From Miniphocaeibacter halophilus (lineage in GTDB: Bacteria > Bacillota > Clostridia > Tissierellales > Peptoniphilaceae), in the NCBI RefSeq assembly GCF_016458825.1, contig NZ_CP066744.1, forward strand, positions 501,001 through 565,000: a DNA stretch of 64,000 nucleotides, in the 5' to 3' direction. Positions 8,727 to 18,167 of the stretch are shown in pieces; within the stretch, counting starts at the first letter, position 1; every line of letters starts with the position of its first letter. Below the pieces are notes generated by a model. It saw only the letters and a program-made list of their open reading frames with translations, did not search any database and was not told the DNA's origin. Both the position numbers and the translations under genes were made by a program.

Positions 8727-8756
8727 GAACATTAAGTTTAAAGGACTTAATGTTCT
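8727..8756. terminator. Terminator downstream of the second MATE gene
   Basis: 12-bp stem AGAACATTAAGT / ACTTAATGTTCT, 6-nt loop, with T-rich sequence on the minus-strand 3' side. Confidence 0.75.
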
Positions 8757-8793
8757 TTTAAAAATTTATTGCTAATATAGTCTTAAATACAAA

Positions 8794-10125
8794 CTAAGTT
8801 TCCAATTTTTCTTTCCTATTTTTTTGATATAAACGTAACAAAAATACCGTTAATAAGAAAATCCATGAAAATGCTTCTGCATAGGCAACTACCATATTAT
8901 TAAATACCGGCTTAAAAGCATAAGAGCAAACAATTCTTACAAGTAGAGAAAGTATACCGACAATACCGGAAAAAAGCATATCACCATTTCCTTCTAAATA
9001 ACCTCTAATAGCCATACTAAGACCATAAATCAAGTAAAAGCGAGCAATGGCATAGAAAAAAGATTTTCCAATAGCTACCGATTCAGCTGTTAAGCCAAAT
9101 ATTGCAATTAAATATTTTCCTAATATAAGTACTAAGAAAGTTAAGCTTAGAGATATAAATACCATCATAATAGTTCCAATTTTAAAGACCTTTTTTGCCC
9201 GTTTTTTATTTCCGGCCCCTATATTTTGTGCAACAATTGTTGCAATACCTGAGCTAAAGTTAATTATTGGAAGAAAAATAACACTATCAACACGATAGGC
9301 TGTTGTAATGGCTGCAACTGTCTGCTCACCAAAGCCATTCATAAACTGTTGAAGATAAACATTTCCTACTGAACTTACTCCAGATTGAATTGCAGGAGGT
9401 AAACCAAACATAGTTCCTTCTTTAAAAGAATCTAAATTTAAAATATTTTTATCGGAAAAGGAAAAACTAAGCATTGGATAATTTTTTCTAGTATATCCAA
9501 TAATAAATATTGTCATTGCTATTTGTGAAATTACTGTTGCAATGGCAGCTCCGGCAGCTCCATAAGAAAAAACAGCAACTAGAAGAATATCCAGTACTAC
9601 ATTTGACACAGAAGAAACCAATATAGAAAAAAATGGAGCCCTACTATTGCCAATACCACGTAAAACAGCAGAATATGTATTATATATAGCAAGAAATGGT
9701 ATACCTATAAGCATAATTTCCATATAGCTTTTCGCACTTGAAAATATGTTTTCAGGAGTATTCATAATAATTAAAATTTTATTGGTGAAAATAACACCTA
9801 TAATAGAAACTATTAGGAATATTCCACCTAGTATTATTGAATAAGAAGAAAGGGTGGTTTTTATTTTCTTCTCTAAGCCCCTTCCATATTGTTGAGCAGA
9901 TAATACTGCCAAACCGGAAGTAAAACCTATTATAACAGTAACAAATAAATTATAAATAGATGTAGTTGCTCCAATTCCGGCTAAAGCCATTTCACCTTCA
10001 ACATTACCAACAATAAAAGCATCGACCCAATTAAACAACTGCTGAAATAATCCGCTTAAAATTAATGGAATGGTAAAAACAAGTAGAGATTTGGTAATAT
10101 TTTTATTCATTGCTTTATTATCCAT
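8794..10125 (-). CDS. MATE family efflux transporter
   Basis: 443 residues with about 12 membrane helices. MATE features are LVFTIPLILSGLFQQLFNWV, VDAFIVGNVEGEMALAGIG, GAAGAAIATVISQ between the halves, and AYRVDSVIFLPI in the second half. AGGAGG lies before ATG 10125. A TTGACA promoter, a palindrome and a folded leader RNA lie upstream, so expression is probably switched by a small molecule. The next gene upstream on the same strand is an AraC regulator with a GyrI drug-binding domain, consistent with a drug-export locus. Confidence 0.9.
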   Translation of the reverse strand: MDNKAMNKNITKSLLVFTIPLILSGLFQQLFNWVDAFIVGNVEGEMALAGIGATTSIYNLFVTVIIGFTSGLAVLSAQQYGRGLEKKIKTTLSSYSIILGGIFLIVSIIGVIFTNKILIIMNTPENIFSSAKSYMEIMLIGIPFLAIYNTYSAVLRGIGNSRAPFFSILVSSVSNVVLDILLVAVFSYGAAGAAIATVISQIAMTIFIIGYTRKNYPMLSFSFSDKNILNLDSFKEGTMFGLPPAIQSGVSSVGNVYLQQFMNGFGEQTVAAITTAYRVDSVIFLPIINFSSGIATIVAQNIGAGNKKRAKKVFKIGTIMMVFISLSLTFLVLILGKYLIAIFGLTAESVAIGKSFFYAIARFYLIYGLSMAIRGYLEGNGDMLFSGIVGILSLLVRIVCSYAFKPVFNNMVVAYAEAFSWIFLLTVFLLRLYQKNRKEKLET

Positions 10126-10153
10126 GCTTTAGCCTCCTTATAATTATAAAAAA

Positions 10154-10208
10154 CGTTCCTTAAGCCACCCTATAGTCAATGCTATATCCTAGGGGTAACC
10201 TTAGAACG
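10154..10208 (-). promoter_or_regulatory. Structured leader RNA of unassigned class before the second MATE gene
   Basis: On the minus strand, CGTTC at the 5' end pairs with GAACG at the 3' end, TAAG pairs with CTTA next to it, and an inner arm ACCC-[CTAGGA]-TATAG-CATTGA-CTATA-GGGT is nested inside. Six Ts follow the closing stem, so the fold can end as a terminator 28 nt before the start codon. This is riboswitch or attenuator architecture. I could not match it to guanidine-I to IV, preQ1, purine, SAM, ZTP or fluoride consensus sequences that I know. Confidence 0.55.
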
Positions 10209-10256
10209 CCTCATTTATTAAATAAAATATCAGATTAATATACGATATATTTTTTC

Positions 10257-10285
10257 ATGATATCATGTTAAAATTCAATTGTCAA
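10257..10285 (-). promoter_or_regulatory. Promoter of the second MATE gene with overlapping palindrome
   Basis: Minus strand TTGACA (10285-10280), 17-bp spacer, TATCAT (10262-10257). The -10 box lies inside the perfect 12-bp palindrome CATGATATCATG (10256-10267), a plausible repressor site. Transcription would start about 40 nt before the folded leader. Confidence 0.65.
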
Positions 10286-10442
10286 AATTTACATATTATT
10301 AAAAATAATACCTAATTAATCGAAAACATTTCTAAAATATAAAAGTTACATTAGTAATATTTTTAAGCTCTCCATAACCTATATTAGCATTATTTACCTT
10401 ACTGTATAAATAGTTCATATTTATCTCTTTTTATTTTATAGA

Positions 10443-10478
10443 AAAATGCGACTAAGTATTAATACTTAATCGCATTTT
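10443..10478. terminator. Terminator of the AraC-family gene
   Basis: Stem AAAATGCGA-C-TAAGTA / TACTTA-A-TCGCATTTT; separates araC from the MATE transcription unit downstream. Confidence 0.75.
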
Positions 10479-10489
10479 CATAGTTCTAA

Positions 10490-11362
10490 CTATTTTCTTT
10501 TTACAGGAATCCAAATTTCACTTTTATAGTCCAGTCTTGATGTATCGGCACTTTCATTCCATAATATTTCCGGACCTTCAGCTAGCTCATAGCCTGAAGA
10601 TGGGAACCACTCAGAATATATTCTTCCCCAAATATTTTGAAGGGTTTCCGGAAATGGTCCCATGGACTCAAATACTGCCCAAGTATTTGCATCAATTTTT
10701 AATACATCAAAACCACCTTCACCATTATTGGTAGTTGCTACTCCAATATAATGATCTAACTCTCCCTTTTCTTCCATTCTTCCTTCTGAAAAATTAGTAG
10801 AGGCACTAATAATTCCCATTGGCTCAACATTAGAAATTTCCTTTAGTTTTTTAATTGCTTCTACTGTTAAAAGTTCGTTCATTTTTACAATTTCCGGATT
10901 AACTCCTTCAAAAATAACAGGAACTCTTCTCTTAAATCCCACAAGATTAAAAGGTTCTTTTTCTAAAATACGATAATTCAATTCTATCCCTCCTTTAATT
11001 GAAAGTTGGAAGGTCATTTTAGGATATGCTTTTAATTTAACATTATCGCTTCTTGCTTCTGATGGAAGTATACCATGCATATTGTAAAATGCTCTTGTAA
11101 ATGAATCTGCAGAATTGTAACCATATTTCACTGCAATGTCAATAATTCTTGTGTTAGAATCTTTTAAATCAACTGCTGCTAGTGTTAATCTTCTTCTGCG
11201 AACATATTCCGATAAGCTTATTCCCGATAGAAAAGAAAACATCCGTCTAAAATGATATTCTGAGCAACGCGCTATTTTAACTACCTGGCTATAATCAATA
11301 TCATCCTTTAAATGTTCTTCTATATATGTCATAGCATTATTCATATTAATTAAAGAATCCAT
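10490..11362 (-). CDS. AraC-family regulator with GyrI-like effector domain
   Basis: 290 residues from ATG 11362, preceded by AAGGGAAG; a longer in-frame start at 11395 lacks a ribosome site. Residues 8-105 are two helix-turn-helix motifs ([20 protein letters not shown] and [21 protein letters not shown]). Residues 125-290 form a GyrI/BmrR-like small-molecule domain ([17 protein letters not shown], ending [11 protein letters not shown]). Such proteins (Rob, TipA/BmrR-related) sense hydrophobic or cationic compounds. The MATE gene immediately downstream is the likely target; that is inference. Confidence 0.9.
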   Translation of the reverse strand: MDSLINMNNAMTYIEEHLKDDIDYSQVVKIARCSEYHFRRMFSFLSGISLSEYVRRRRLTLAAVDLKDSNTRIIDIAVKYGYNSADSFTRAFYNMHGILPSEARSDNVKLKAYPKMTFQLSIKGGIELNYRILEKEPFNLVGFKRRVPVIFEGVNPEIVKMNELLTVEAIKKLKEISNVEPMGIISASTNFSEGRMEEKGELDHYIGVATTNNGEGGFDVLKIDANTWAVFESMGPFPETLQNIWGRIYSEWFPSSGYELAEGPEILWNESADTSRLDYKSEIWIPVKRK

Positions 11363-11481
11363 AAAATAACTTCCCTTCAGAATTAATATTAGCAAAGTGT
11401 ATCGGTAGTCATCCGACTATCTATGTACAATATAATCGTATAGATTAAAATAAGAGGTATAAATATAATAAAAATTCTGTA

Positions 11482-11625
11482 TCACTTAATTCTATTATTT
11501 TTCTCATTCCCTCGTTTAAAATTCCCTGTGGTTTTTGCCCTTATCAATTGAGCTTCCTTGCCTTCCACATTTTCAATATCTGCAATAAAATCCTCTGCTT
11601 TATTTCCATTTAATGTTTTAAACCA
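11482..11625 (-). pseudogene. Possible C-terminal gene fragment
   Basis: After the stop of the 11618-12199 gene, another frame stays open for about 47 codons with protein-like composition (LNGNKAEDFIADIENVEGKE, then RAKTTGNFKRGNEKNN) and ends at TGA 11484-11482. It has no start codon with a ribosome site and overlaps the previous gene's end. It may be the tail of a lost neighbour or chance coding. Confidence 0.2.
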
Positions 11626-12199
11626 TATAATATCTTTCTAATAAAAGTTCCCTAAATTTTTCTCCTGCATAAATATATTCTTTCTTTTCATTTATTTTTA
11701 AAGAAAAAATCCAGTCAAAGTTAACCTGTCTGTTAATTTCTATAGAATTTAAAATACCTTCCTCTATAAAATCAAAGAACCTGTAACCATCTTCTGCAAA
11801 TGACCTTTGTGTCTCATTAAGTGTAGCAATTATACTTTTATCTATAAGTTTTTCAAAGCAAATTATTGGATGTTCCTCAATTAACTTTTCTATTGCTTTA
11901 ATCATCAATTTATCTTTTTTATAGAGTTCAAATAAATAATTTACCATTAAGTCCCCAATATTTTCAATATCTGCAACTTTAATATCAATTAAAAACAGGG
12001 TCAATTTACTTGCAAAATTTACAACCTGAATACATTTTCGCCTGTCGAAATAAAATAATTTCGCTCCCCACTCAAGAATTTTATCTCCACTTTCTTTCTT
12101 AATAATCGACTTAACAATAGGTCCTAATTGGGTGGATAATTCCTTTGGGTACTTTAAATTATATCTTTCAAATGTTTGTTTTGTAGCGTATATAATCAT
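11618..12199 (-). CDS. DUF6933-like protein of unknown function
   Basis: 193 residues, soluble. The start MIIYATKQTFERYNLK and the centre GDKILEWGAKLFYFDRRKCI with VVNFASKLTLFLIDIK resemble DUF6933, small proteins of unknown role found singly in Firmicutes. No catalytic motif is evident, and the single Cys pair (RKCI, IICFE) is not spaced for metal binding. Flanked by AT-rich spacers without clear promoters. The family name is from memory and moderately sure. Confidence 0.55.
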   Translation of the reverse strand: MIIYATKQTFERYNLKYPKELSTQLGPIVKSIIKKESGDKILEWGAKLFYFDRRKCIQVVNFASKLTLFLIDIKVADIENIGDLMVNYLFELYKKDKLMIKAIEKLIEEHPIICFEKLIDKSIIATLNETQRSFAEDGYRFFDFIEEGILNSIEINRQVNFDWIFSLKINEKKEYIYAGEKFRELLLERYYMV

Positions 12200-12306
12200 A
12201 TTTATATCTCACTTTATATATTTACTTGGCATAATTTAATAAGTATAATTTTAAAAATTAATATACCTATCTTTTACAACCTTTACTTAGCTTTACATTA
12301 ATAGAC

Positions 12307-13956
12307 TTACAATTTATTTAATTCTTCAATCATCGCAGGACGATTCTTATATTTTTTCTTCCATCTATTTACAATATCTTCTACCCTTTCTTTTCCCTTG
12401 GAGTAAGTAAACATCCTTCTTAAATTAGAAACAAGTTCTTGATAACTCTTTCGATTTACATTAAAGGCTGCAAACTCCTCTAGTTCATATTCATATTTAT
12501 CTAATAGTTCTTTAGGATAAATTTCCTTTAATACATCTTCATATCTTAGTAAGCTACCAATTCCTTCAGAAGCTTGTACATGAATCAATAAACGGTCATA
12601 CAACCTTTCTTCCTTGAATAAATTCCCTAAATAATAGTTTGGCAATTTAGAAAAAACCTCTTCTCTCTTCTCTTTCCATTCATCTTTAGCGTATAGCTGT
12701 TTTATTTCCTTGAATATTTCTACATCTCCTGGACAATATTCTAAAACTAATAAATTTAATTCCTTCTCATATGCTTCAATATTATCCGTCAGTTTATACA
12801 AATCCTTTAACTGTAGGCTATAGTCCTTAATATATCTTTTATATTCTCTATCTGCTTTTTTCCCGTCTTTTAATATTTCAATCGCCTTTAAATAATCCTC
12901 TTCCTCTATGCATTTTAGAACATAATATTCTCTAACATTATGAAATATAATGTTTTCTTCGCAATATTGCATAATTTCTTTTACAGGTAGCTTTTCTTCC
13001 TCCATTAAGGCTATGTTTCTCATTATCCATTTTTCACTATTATATTCACTGAATTCTTCTATGTCTTTAGTTTTAAAATATGCTATCTTTCTCTCTATGA
13101 GCCTTTTCTTTACCTCTATAAATTCATCTCCTCTAAAAACATCAAATAAAAAATCCTCCAAATAATGTTCTATATAATCATTTGAAGGCTTTTCTACCTC
13201 CTTCAGAACCCAGTCAAGAATAATTCTATTTAACATCTTATCGCCTACAGAAATTACTTCTCTTAAGATTTTTATACACTTATTAAATAAGAAAATAGTT
13301 CCCCCATCTGAATCATCCATACTTTGATCTCCAGTATAAATAAAGATGTGTCTTATTAAATCAAATACTTCATTGTATTTGTGACCTTTTAGTAACACCA
13401 TTACAGTATCATCTATGAATTGCTCTAAATCAGAAATGAAATCATAGGCATTATAATAATTGATATATCCATCGTTGTCTTCGTAATCCTCAAAAATATC
13501 ATTAATCTCTTCTTTATATAATTCTAAATCGATATTACCTACATCAAGATTGTGTAGAGTTAAAAACTTATAAAATATTTTTTTATCCGATTTAAATATC
13601 TCCACCAAAAATTCCCGTAATATATTTAAATCAGCCTCTTCTACGACTTTTTTAATATAGTCATCTGTATTTTCAATAGTTTCGTTTAGGGTATTTTCGT
13701 ATTTATTTTCTTCAAAGTAATAAAGTAAAGCTGCCATATGTTTGCAATTATTTCCTTTACGAGCGTACATACAATTACACTCCATATGATGTACCATACT
13801 ATCTTCAATACCTATAGTAACTTCATAATCTTCAGCTCCAATTACAGTAGCTTTAATTAAGTTATTATTTTCTTTAAAATCTTCAACTAACCCTCTATTG
13901 TAATAATCCAATCCTCTATTTAGTATATGTGTTTCAAACAGGTGTTCCCATTGCAT
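12307..13956 (-). CDS. SWIM zinc-finger protein
   Basis: 549 residues. A SWIM zinc finger (CxCx(n)CxH) lies near the N-terminus: CNCMYARKGNNCKH at about residues 80-93, preceded by the usual beta strands (YEVTIGIEDS). The rest is a long, acidic all-helical region (100-549) of HEAT/TPR-like character. SWIM fingers bind DNA or protein and in Firmicutes often accompany a SNF2 helicase, but none is adjacent here. ATG 13956 is preceded by AGGGGG. Likely a nucleic-acid-associated protein; the function is not established. Confidence 0.75.
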   Translation of the reverse strand: MQWEHLFETHILNRGLDYYNRGLVEDFKENNNLIKATVIGAEDYEVTIGIEDSMVHHMECNCMYARKGNNCKHMAALLYYFEENKYENTLNETIENTDDYIKKVVEEADLNILREFLVEIFKSDKKIFYKFLTLHNLDVGNIDLELYKEEINDIFEDYEDNDGYINYYNAYDFISDLEQFIDDTVMVLLKGHKYNEVFDLIRHIFIYTGDQSMDDSDGGTIFLFNKCIKILREVISVGDKMLNRIILDWVLKEVEKPSNDYIEHYLEDFLFDVFRGDEFIEVKKRLIERKIAYFKTKDIEEFSEYNSEKWIMRNIALMEEEKLPVKEIMQYCEENIIFHNVREYYVLKCIEEEDYLKAIEILKDGKKADREYKRYIKDYSLQLKDLYKLTDNIEAYEKELNLLVLEYCPGDVEIFKEIKQLYAKDEWKEKREEVFSKLPNYYLGNLFKEERLYDRLLIHVQASEGIGSLLRYEDVLKEIYPKELLDKYEYELEEFAAFNVNRKSYQELVSNLRRMFTYSKGKERVEDIVNRWKKKYKNRPAMIEELNKL

Positions 13957-14455
13957 AAAGTTCCCCCTAAGAATTTAAACTTTTAAAGTTAATCATTATA
14001 AATCACTAATCTACAATATTAATATTTCTATTAAAGATTCTATTTCAATTCCGATTATAATCTTTATGATTAGCATATTAACATTATTTCATATGTAAAG
14101 AAACTATTATTTTAACTTATTTTAAAATTTACTTTTAAATGGCCTTTACTAATTGATTAGCTTTTAAAAGTTTTGAATGATAAATTACTATTATCTATAA
14201 TATTGTATTATAAATAAAGCTTTTAGAAGCAATTTTTCTTATAAATTTTGAATTTTGCTATATCCTCTTTTTCCTAAGTATTATAATTGTCCTTATTACA
14301 AGCAAATTCTTTTAAATATTTTATTTCTTATCTAATGTCCATCTACCATGGTCTGGTTTTCCTTATGAAAGTATTGTTTAATATTCTATTTTATAACTTT
14401 CCCTCTGTAATTTAATCATATATACCTTCATGTTTCTAATTTAGTACATTATATA
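13957..14455. other. 500-bp AT-rich spacer, no gene seen
   Basis: No frame with a start, ribosome site and sensible protein on either strand, and no recognisable RNA. The 13956 gene's promoter must lie at its right-hand start. Short protein-like scraps on the minus strand around 14340-14420 are interrupted by stops and cannot be assigned. Confidence 0.5.
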
Positions 14456-14503
14456 AAAACAAGGTCAAGATATTTTAAATATTTAATATCTTGACCTTGT
14501 TTT
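14456..14503. terminator. Strong terminator of the DUF3795 gene
   Basis: Perfect 19-bp inverted repeat whose arms begin AAAACAAGG and end CCTTGTTTT, with a 10-nt loop; T-rich on both strands. Confidence 0.85.
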
Positions 14504-14521
14504 TTAATTTCTATTTTATTG

Positions 14522-15064
14522 TTATTTTTTTCTTAATTTCAAAATTATTCCATAATTTTCTGCTAAGCTTTTAAACTGATCTACAGCGTGTAATGCCTTT
14601 TCTTTAATTTGCATATTTTTTAAATCTTCATTTTCCTCTAAATGTTTTACGATTTCTTTTATGTTTTCTAATTCCAGAAGATTTACAGCTAAGCAGAAGA
14701 AAGTTTTTTGTCTTCCTGCATTATAATTCTCTAGAAGAAAATTTAAAATTTCAACTTTTGCAATCTGTTCCTTAGTATAAGTTACTTCACTTATTTCTTG
14801 AAATTTTTTAATATCCTTGAATTGGTGTAGATGTGTAATAAAAGAATCATATTTATCAGCATCTTTATATTTTTCACAGGGGAAATTATCACATTGAAAA
14901 CAATATTCAATGCCTTTGTAATTTAAACTACATTTTGCAATAGAGCATGAGTGATGTTCTCCACAGCCACAACTTGGACAATGCCCACTTAATCTCATAT
15001 TACATAATCCACAATTTAACCCACATAGAGAAAAATAAGCATTGTTTCTTTTAAAATTTTTCAT
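14522..15064 (-). CDS. DUF3795 cysteine-rich protein
   Basis: 180 residues. The N-terminal 70 residues hold the DUF3795 cysteine array: CGLNCGLCNMRLSGHCPSC, CGCGEHHSC, then YCFQCDNFPCEKY, twelve or so Cys in CxxC-type pairs that suggest zinc or iron-sulfur binding. The C-terminal half is helical (EQIAKVEILNFLLENYNAGR). It stands alone with its own terminator. Family sure; biochemical role unknown. Confidence 0.8.
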   Translation of the reverse strand: MKNFKRNNAYFSLCGLNCGLCNMRLSGHCPSCGCGEHHSCSIAKCSLNYKGIEYCFQCDNFPCEKYKDADKYDSFITHLHQFKDIKKFQEISEVTYTKEQIAKVEILNFLLENYNAGRQKTFFCLAVNLLELENIKEIVKHLEENEDLKNMQIKEKALHAVDQFKSLAENYGIILKLRKK

Positions 15065-15315
15065 TTAAACACATCCTAAACATTTAATACTGTTCTCTTT
15101 GATATTTGTACTTTAAATTATTTAGCTATATAGCAATACATTTATTTAATCTATAATTCATTACTTAGAATTTCTGCAAATAAAAGAAAATAACCTAGGT
15201 TCGGCTAGAATATAACCTGAGTCCTTTTAATTAAAATTGTATTTTATTACTTTAACAAAAAACAAATCCCCTCTTTAATTAGTTAAAGTGCTTTTTAGCT
15301 CACTTTGTAAATTTA

Positions 15316-16143
15316 CTATAAATCAATTTCCAACAAAATTGGTGCATGGTCCTGTCTAGGACCTGAATTTACCACTTCGGATTTAATAACTTTATCTGCA
15401 ATACGGTCACTAACCAGCCAATAGTCGATTCTCCAGCCTGAATTATTGATTTTACTTGTCTTTGCACGTTGAGCCCACCAAGTGTATATCCCTTCAACAT
15501 CACCATGGATGTATCGGAAGGTATCTGTAAATCCTCTATCTAAGAGATTAGTAAATCCTTGACGTTCTTCTTTGGTGAATCCGGCAGACTGCATATTGTT
15601 CTTAGGATGGGCTAGGTCTATTTCTTTATGGGCTACGTTGAAATCACCTGTTGCTATAACATACTTTTCTTTATCAAGCTTTTCCAAATAGTCTGCATAT
15701 TTTATATCCCACTCTTGTCTTTCCTCTAACCTGCTCAAACCATCACCTGCATTAGGTGTATAAACCTGGGTTAAATAAAAATTTTCAAACTCCAAAGTAA
15801 TAATTCTTCCCTCTGCATCCATAGTACTTGGGGCACCAATAGTTGGAAATGAAACAGACGGTTGTAAATCTTCCTTATATAGAAACATAGTTCCTGCATA
15901 ACCCTTACGTGCTGGTTCTACCGAACAACTCCATACAATTTCATAAGCCGGAAACATTTCTTCTAAAATTTTCAAGTGTTTTTTTGTAGGACCGGTACTA
16001 GCCAGTTTGGTTTCCTGTAGGGCTATAACATCCGGTTCATAATTTATAATTGTATTCAGCACCTCCCTGCTTAATATAGCACGTGCCGATTCAGCCGTTA
16101 AGGCTGCATTTAATGAATCAATATTCCATGAAATAAATCTCAT
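15316..16143 (-). CDS. xth: Exodeoxyribonuclease III (AP endonuclease family)
   Basis: 275 residues, full length for the ExoIII/ExoA family. Catalytic motifs in order: FISWNIDSLNA (Asn7-like Mg ligand), VIALQETKL (Glu), GDFNVAH (Asp/Asn), and the final GWRIDYWLVS plus SGPRQDHAPILL with the catalytic Asp-His. It cleaves DNA 5' of abasic sites in base excision repair. GGAGAG precedes the ATG. No operon partners; a 170-bp spacer follows on the 3' side. Confidence 0.93.
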   Translation of the reverse strand: MRFISWNIDSLNAALTAESARAILSREVLNTIINYEPDVIALQETKLASTGPTKKHLKILEEMFPAYEIVWSCSVEPARKGYAGTMFLYKEDLQPSVSFPTIGAPSTMDAEGRIITLEFENFYLTQVYTPNAGDGLSRLEERQEWDIKYADYLEKLDKEKYVIATGDFNVAHKEIDLAHPKNNMQSAGFTKEERQGFTNLLDRGFTDTFRYIHGDVEGIYTWWAQRAKTSKINNSGWRIDYWLVSDRIADKVIKSEVVNSGPRQDHAPILLEIDL

Positions 16144-16456
16144 TTTCTCTCTCCTCTTAATTTTCTAAATATATCTAAGTCTTTCATAAATTTATTTATA
16201 TTAATATATAAAATATTCTAATATATCTTTTTTACGTTAATTACTTGGCCAGAATTCTATAACAACTAAGAAAATCAACCTTATTCATTATTAAATCCCT
16301 CAATTAAGTTTTTCTCTCTTAAATCTAATTTCTTATATATGATTTTCCATAATAAATTACAGTTTACTATTTAACTTAACCATCTTCTTAAATCGTAGAT
16401 TGTTCCCAATCAAATTTCATGCTTTACCTTCATTTTCTTGAGAAGTCTTTACATGA
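16144..16456. other. 310-bp spacer without genes
   Basis: AT-rich sequence between the end of the repeat element and the exonuclease start. I see no coding frame, terminator stem or known RNA here. Confidence 0.5.
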
Positions 16457-16587
16457 TCTAGACCTAACTAAAATCTTTTTACAAGATTTATTAGTAGGTC
16501 TGATGCAACTGGTTCTTCAAAAACTTTTGTTATTGAGTTGAACCATCTGCTGACCTGCCACTCTTACTTCGTAAGAAGGGCTAGGGC
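16457..16587 (+). repeat. Dispersed structured repeat element, copy C (at the end of rlmD)
   Basis: Hairpin 1 is AGACCTAAC...GTAGGTCT with an inner AAATC...GATTT stem, followed by GATGCAA. Hairpin 2 is GGTTC / GAACC, followed by TCTGCT and a third hairpin GACCTGCC...GGGCTAGGGC overlapping the rlmD stop codon. GACCTAAC, AGGTC-NN-ATGCAA and CTGCT match the copies at 5.5 kb and 59.4 kb. Stems differ in sequence but keep their pairing, so structure is conserved. Confidence 0.65.
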
Positions 16588-17913
16588 TTCAACATGAACG
16601 GTTCGTGGAAACTGGTCTACTAATTCCATTTTTTCTAATTTATATCCATTTTCCAAAAATATTTTTAAATCCCTTACTTGTGTTACTGGATTACAGGAAA
16701 TATATACAAACTTTTCCGATTTTATATTAATTATTTTTTTAATTGCCTTTGGATGTATTCCATCTCTTGGAGGGTCTAATACAATAATGTCTGCTTGGTC
16801 CTTTAATTCTTCTATTTTTTCAAGAACATCTCCTGCTATAAATTCTGCATTGGAAATATTATTTAATTTACATGTTTCTCTTGCCTTCTCTACAGCTTCT
16901 TCTACTATTTCAATACCTATTACCTTTTTTGCCTTTTGTGAAAAAATCTGACCAATTGTACCTGTTCCTGAATATAGGTCAAAAACTGTTTTATTGTTAA
17001 TATTACCTGCAAATTCTAAAGCCTTTGAGTATAATACTTCTGCTGCCTTTGGATTTGGTTGAAAAAACGAAAATGGCGATATTTGAAATTCAAGTCCTAA
17101 CAATTTTTCCGTTAAATAACCATCTCCAAATAAGATATCTACTTTTTCAGGAACTACTGCATCAGATAAAGAATCATTTCCTGTATGAATTATAGTCTTT
17201 ATTTTTCCATCTAACTTTAAGCCTAATAATAATTCTATAAATTCTTCCTTATTTAGTTCTTCTTGAGAAGTTGTAACTAAATTTACCATATATTCATTTT
17301 CACTAAATGAATACCTGACAATTAAATGTCTTAAAAATCCTTCGTGGTTTCTTTTTTTATAAAATAATGTATTATTTTCTCTAAAATAATTTTGTACTGC
17401 CTTACGAATTATTTCATAACCTTCATTTACAATATTACAATTATCCGTTTCACAAATTTCATAAAATCTACCTTTGGAATGCATTCCTAAAGTTAATTCT
17501 CCGCCTTTTTCCCTATCTCCAAAACTATATTCCATTTTGTTCCTATAGGCTGTTGAACTTGGACTAGGATTTATAATAATTTCTTTACTATAGATATCAG
17601 AATATAAATTTTCTAACATTTCTCCTTTTAACTTTAACTCTTCTTCGTATTCTAGCGTTTGGTAGGCACAACCACCACAAATTCCAAATGGTGGACAAGG
17701 AATTCTTCTTTCAATTTCGGATTTACTTAAAATTTCAACCAGTTTTGCCTCTGTGTAATCTTTTTTTCTTCTTTGCGTAACAATCCTAACTTCCTGCCCC
17801 TTTATTCCACCTTTAAATATATATTTTTTATTATCTGCTTCCATAATTGATTTATTTGGAAATCTATTTTCTTTAATAATACCAGTAATTTCTTTCTTTT
17901 TTCTTCTTGTCAT
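16564..17913 (-). CDS. rlmD: 23S rRNA (uracil-5-)-methyltransferase RlmD/RumA family
   Basis: 449 residues. An N-terminal TRAM RNA-binding domain (8-60) is followed by the iron-sulfur ligands Cys73, Cys79 and Cys82 (CPPFGICGGC) with a fourth Cys later. The SAM-binding motif DLYSGTGTIG, the DPPRDGIHPKAI motif and the catalytic SCNPVTQVRDL loop follow. The family makes m5U at position 1939 (and 747 in Gram-positive RlmCD) of 23S rRNA. The last codons lie in a hairpin of the repeat element at 16.5 kb, which may serve as its terminator. Confidence 0.92.
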   Translation of the reverse strand: MTRRKKKEITGIIKENRFPNKSIMEADNKKYIFKGGIKGQEVRIVTQRRKKDYTEAKLVEILSKSEIERRIPCPPFGICGGCAYQTLEYEEELKLKGEMLENLYSDIYSKEIIINPSPSSTAYRNKMEYSFGDREKGGELTLGMHSKGRFYEICETDNCNIVNEGYEIIRKAVQNYFRENNTLFYKKRNHEGFLRHLIVRYSFSENEYMVNLVTTSQEELNKEEFIELLLGLKLDGKIKTIIHTGNDSLSDAVVPEKVDILFGDGYLTEKLLGLEFQISPFSFFQPNPKAAEVLYSKALEFAGNINNKTVFDLYSGTGTIGQIFSQKAKKVIGIEIVEEAVEKARETCKLNNISNAEFIAGDVLEKIEELKDQADIIVLDPPRDGIHPKAIKKIINIKSEKFVYISCNPVTQVRDLKIFLENGYKLEKMELVDQFPRTVHVEALALLTK

Positions 17914-17996
17914 TTTATCCCCTATTTTTTATTTTATTAAAAATACAAGCTATTAAATTATATATCTTATACTATATTTTTCAAGTTACTATTGAT

Positions 17997-18025
17997 TTGA
18001 CAAAGTATTTTTATTACAATATAAT
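17997..18025 (+). promoter_or_regulatory. Consensus promoter of the fluoride-switch transcript
   Basis: TTGACA (17997-18002), 17-bp spacer, TATAAT (18020-18025): both hexamers perfect. Transcription would begin within a few bases of the riboswitch 5' end. Confidence 0.9.
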
Positions 18026-18031
18026 TTTTTT

Positions 18032-18110
18032 AGGGAATGAGGTTCTCCCTTGGCTTAGCCAAAACCACTTTTTTAAAGTTGATGACTTCTGTTTTTGCAG
18101 AGGTCTTTTT
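18032..18110 (+). ncRNA. Fluoride riboswitch (crcB motif) with overlapping terminator
   Basis: Aptamer: GGGAATGAGGTTCTCCC (P1/loop), a small variable hairpin TTGGC-TTA-GCCAA, then AACCACTT...AAGTTGATGACTTCT. This aligns box for box with the structurally solved Thermotoga fluoride aptamer (GGGCGATGAGG..., AACTGCCC, GGGCTGATGGCCTCTAC). The 3' aptamer strand GACTTCTG pairs with CAGAGGTC and five Ts (18084-18110), giving a terminator that ligand binding should disrupt. It therefore should turn on the antiporter gene when fluoride is present. Confidence 0.92.
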
Positions 18111-18120
18111 ATGTCTATTT

Positions 18121-18153
18121 ATGGTAGTCTCTGTAAGAGATTACCATTTTTTA
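18121..18153 (+). terminator. Second hairpin with T tract in the fluoride leader
   Basis: ATGGTAGTCTCT / AGAGATTACCAT (one G-T wobble) followed by TTTTTT, ending 14 bp before the antiporter start. A second terminator after the switch is unusual and may add another layer of attenuation. Confidence 0.7.
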
Positions 18154-18167
18154 TTTAGGAGGAGTAT

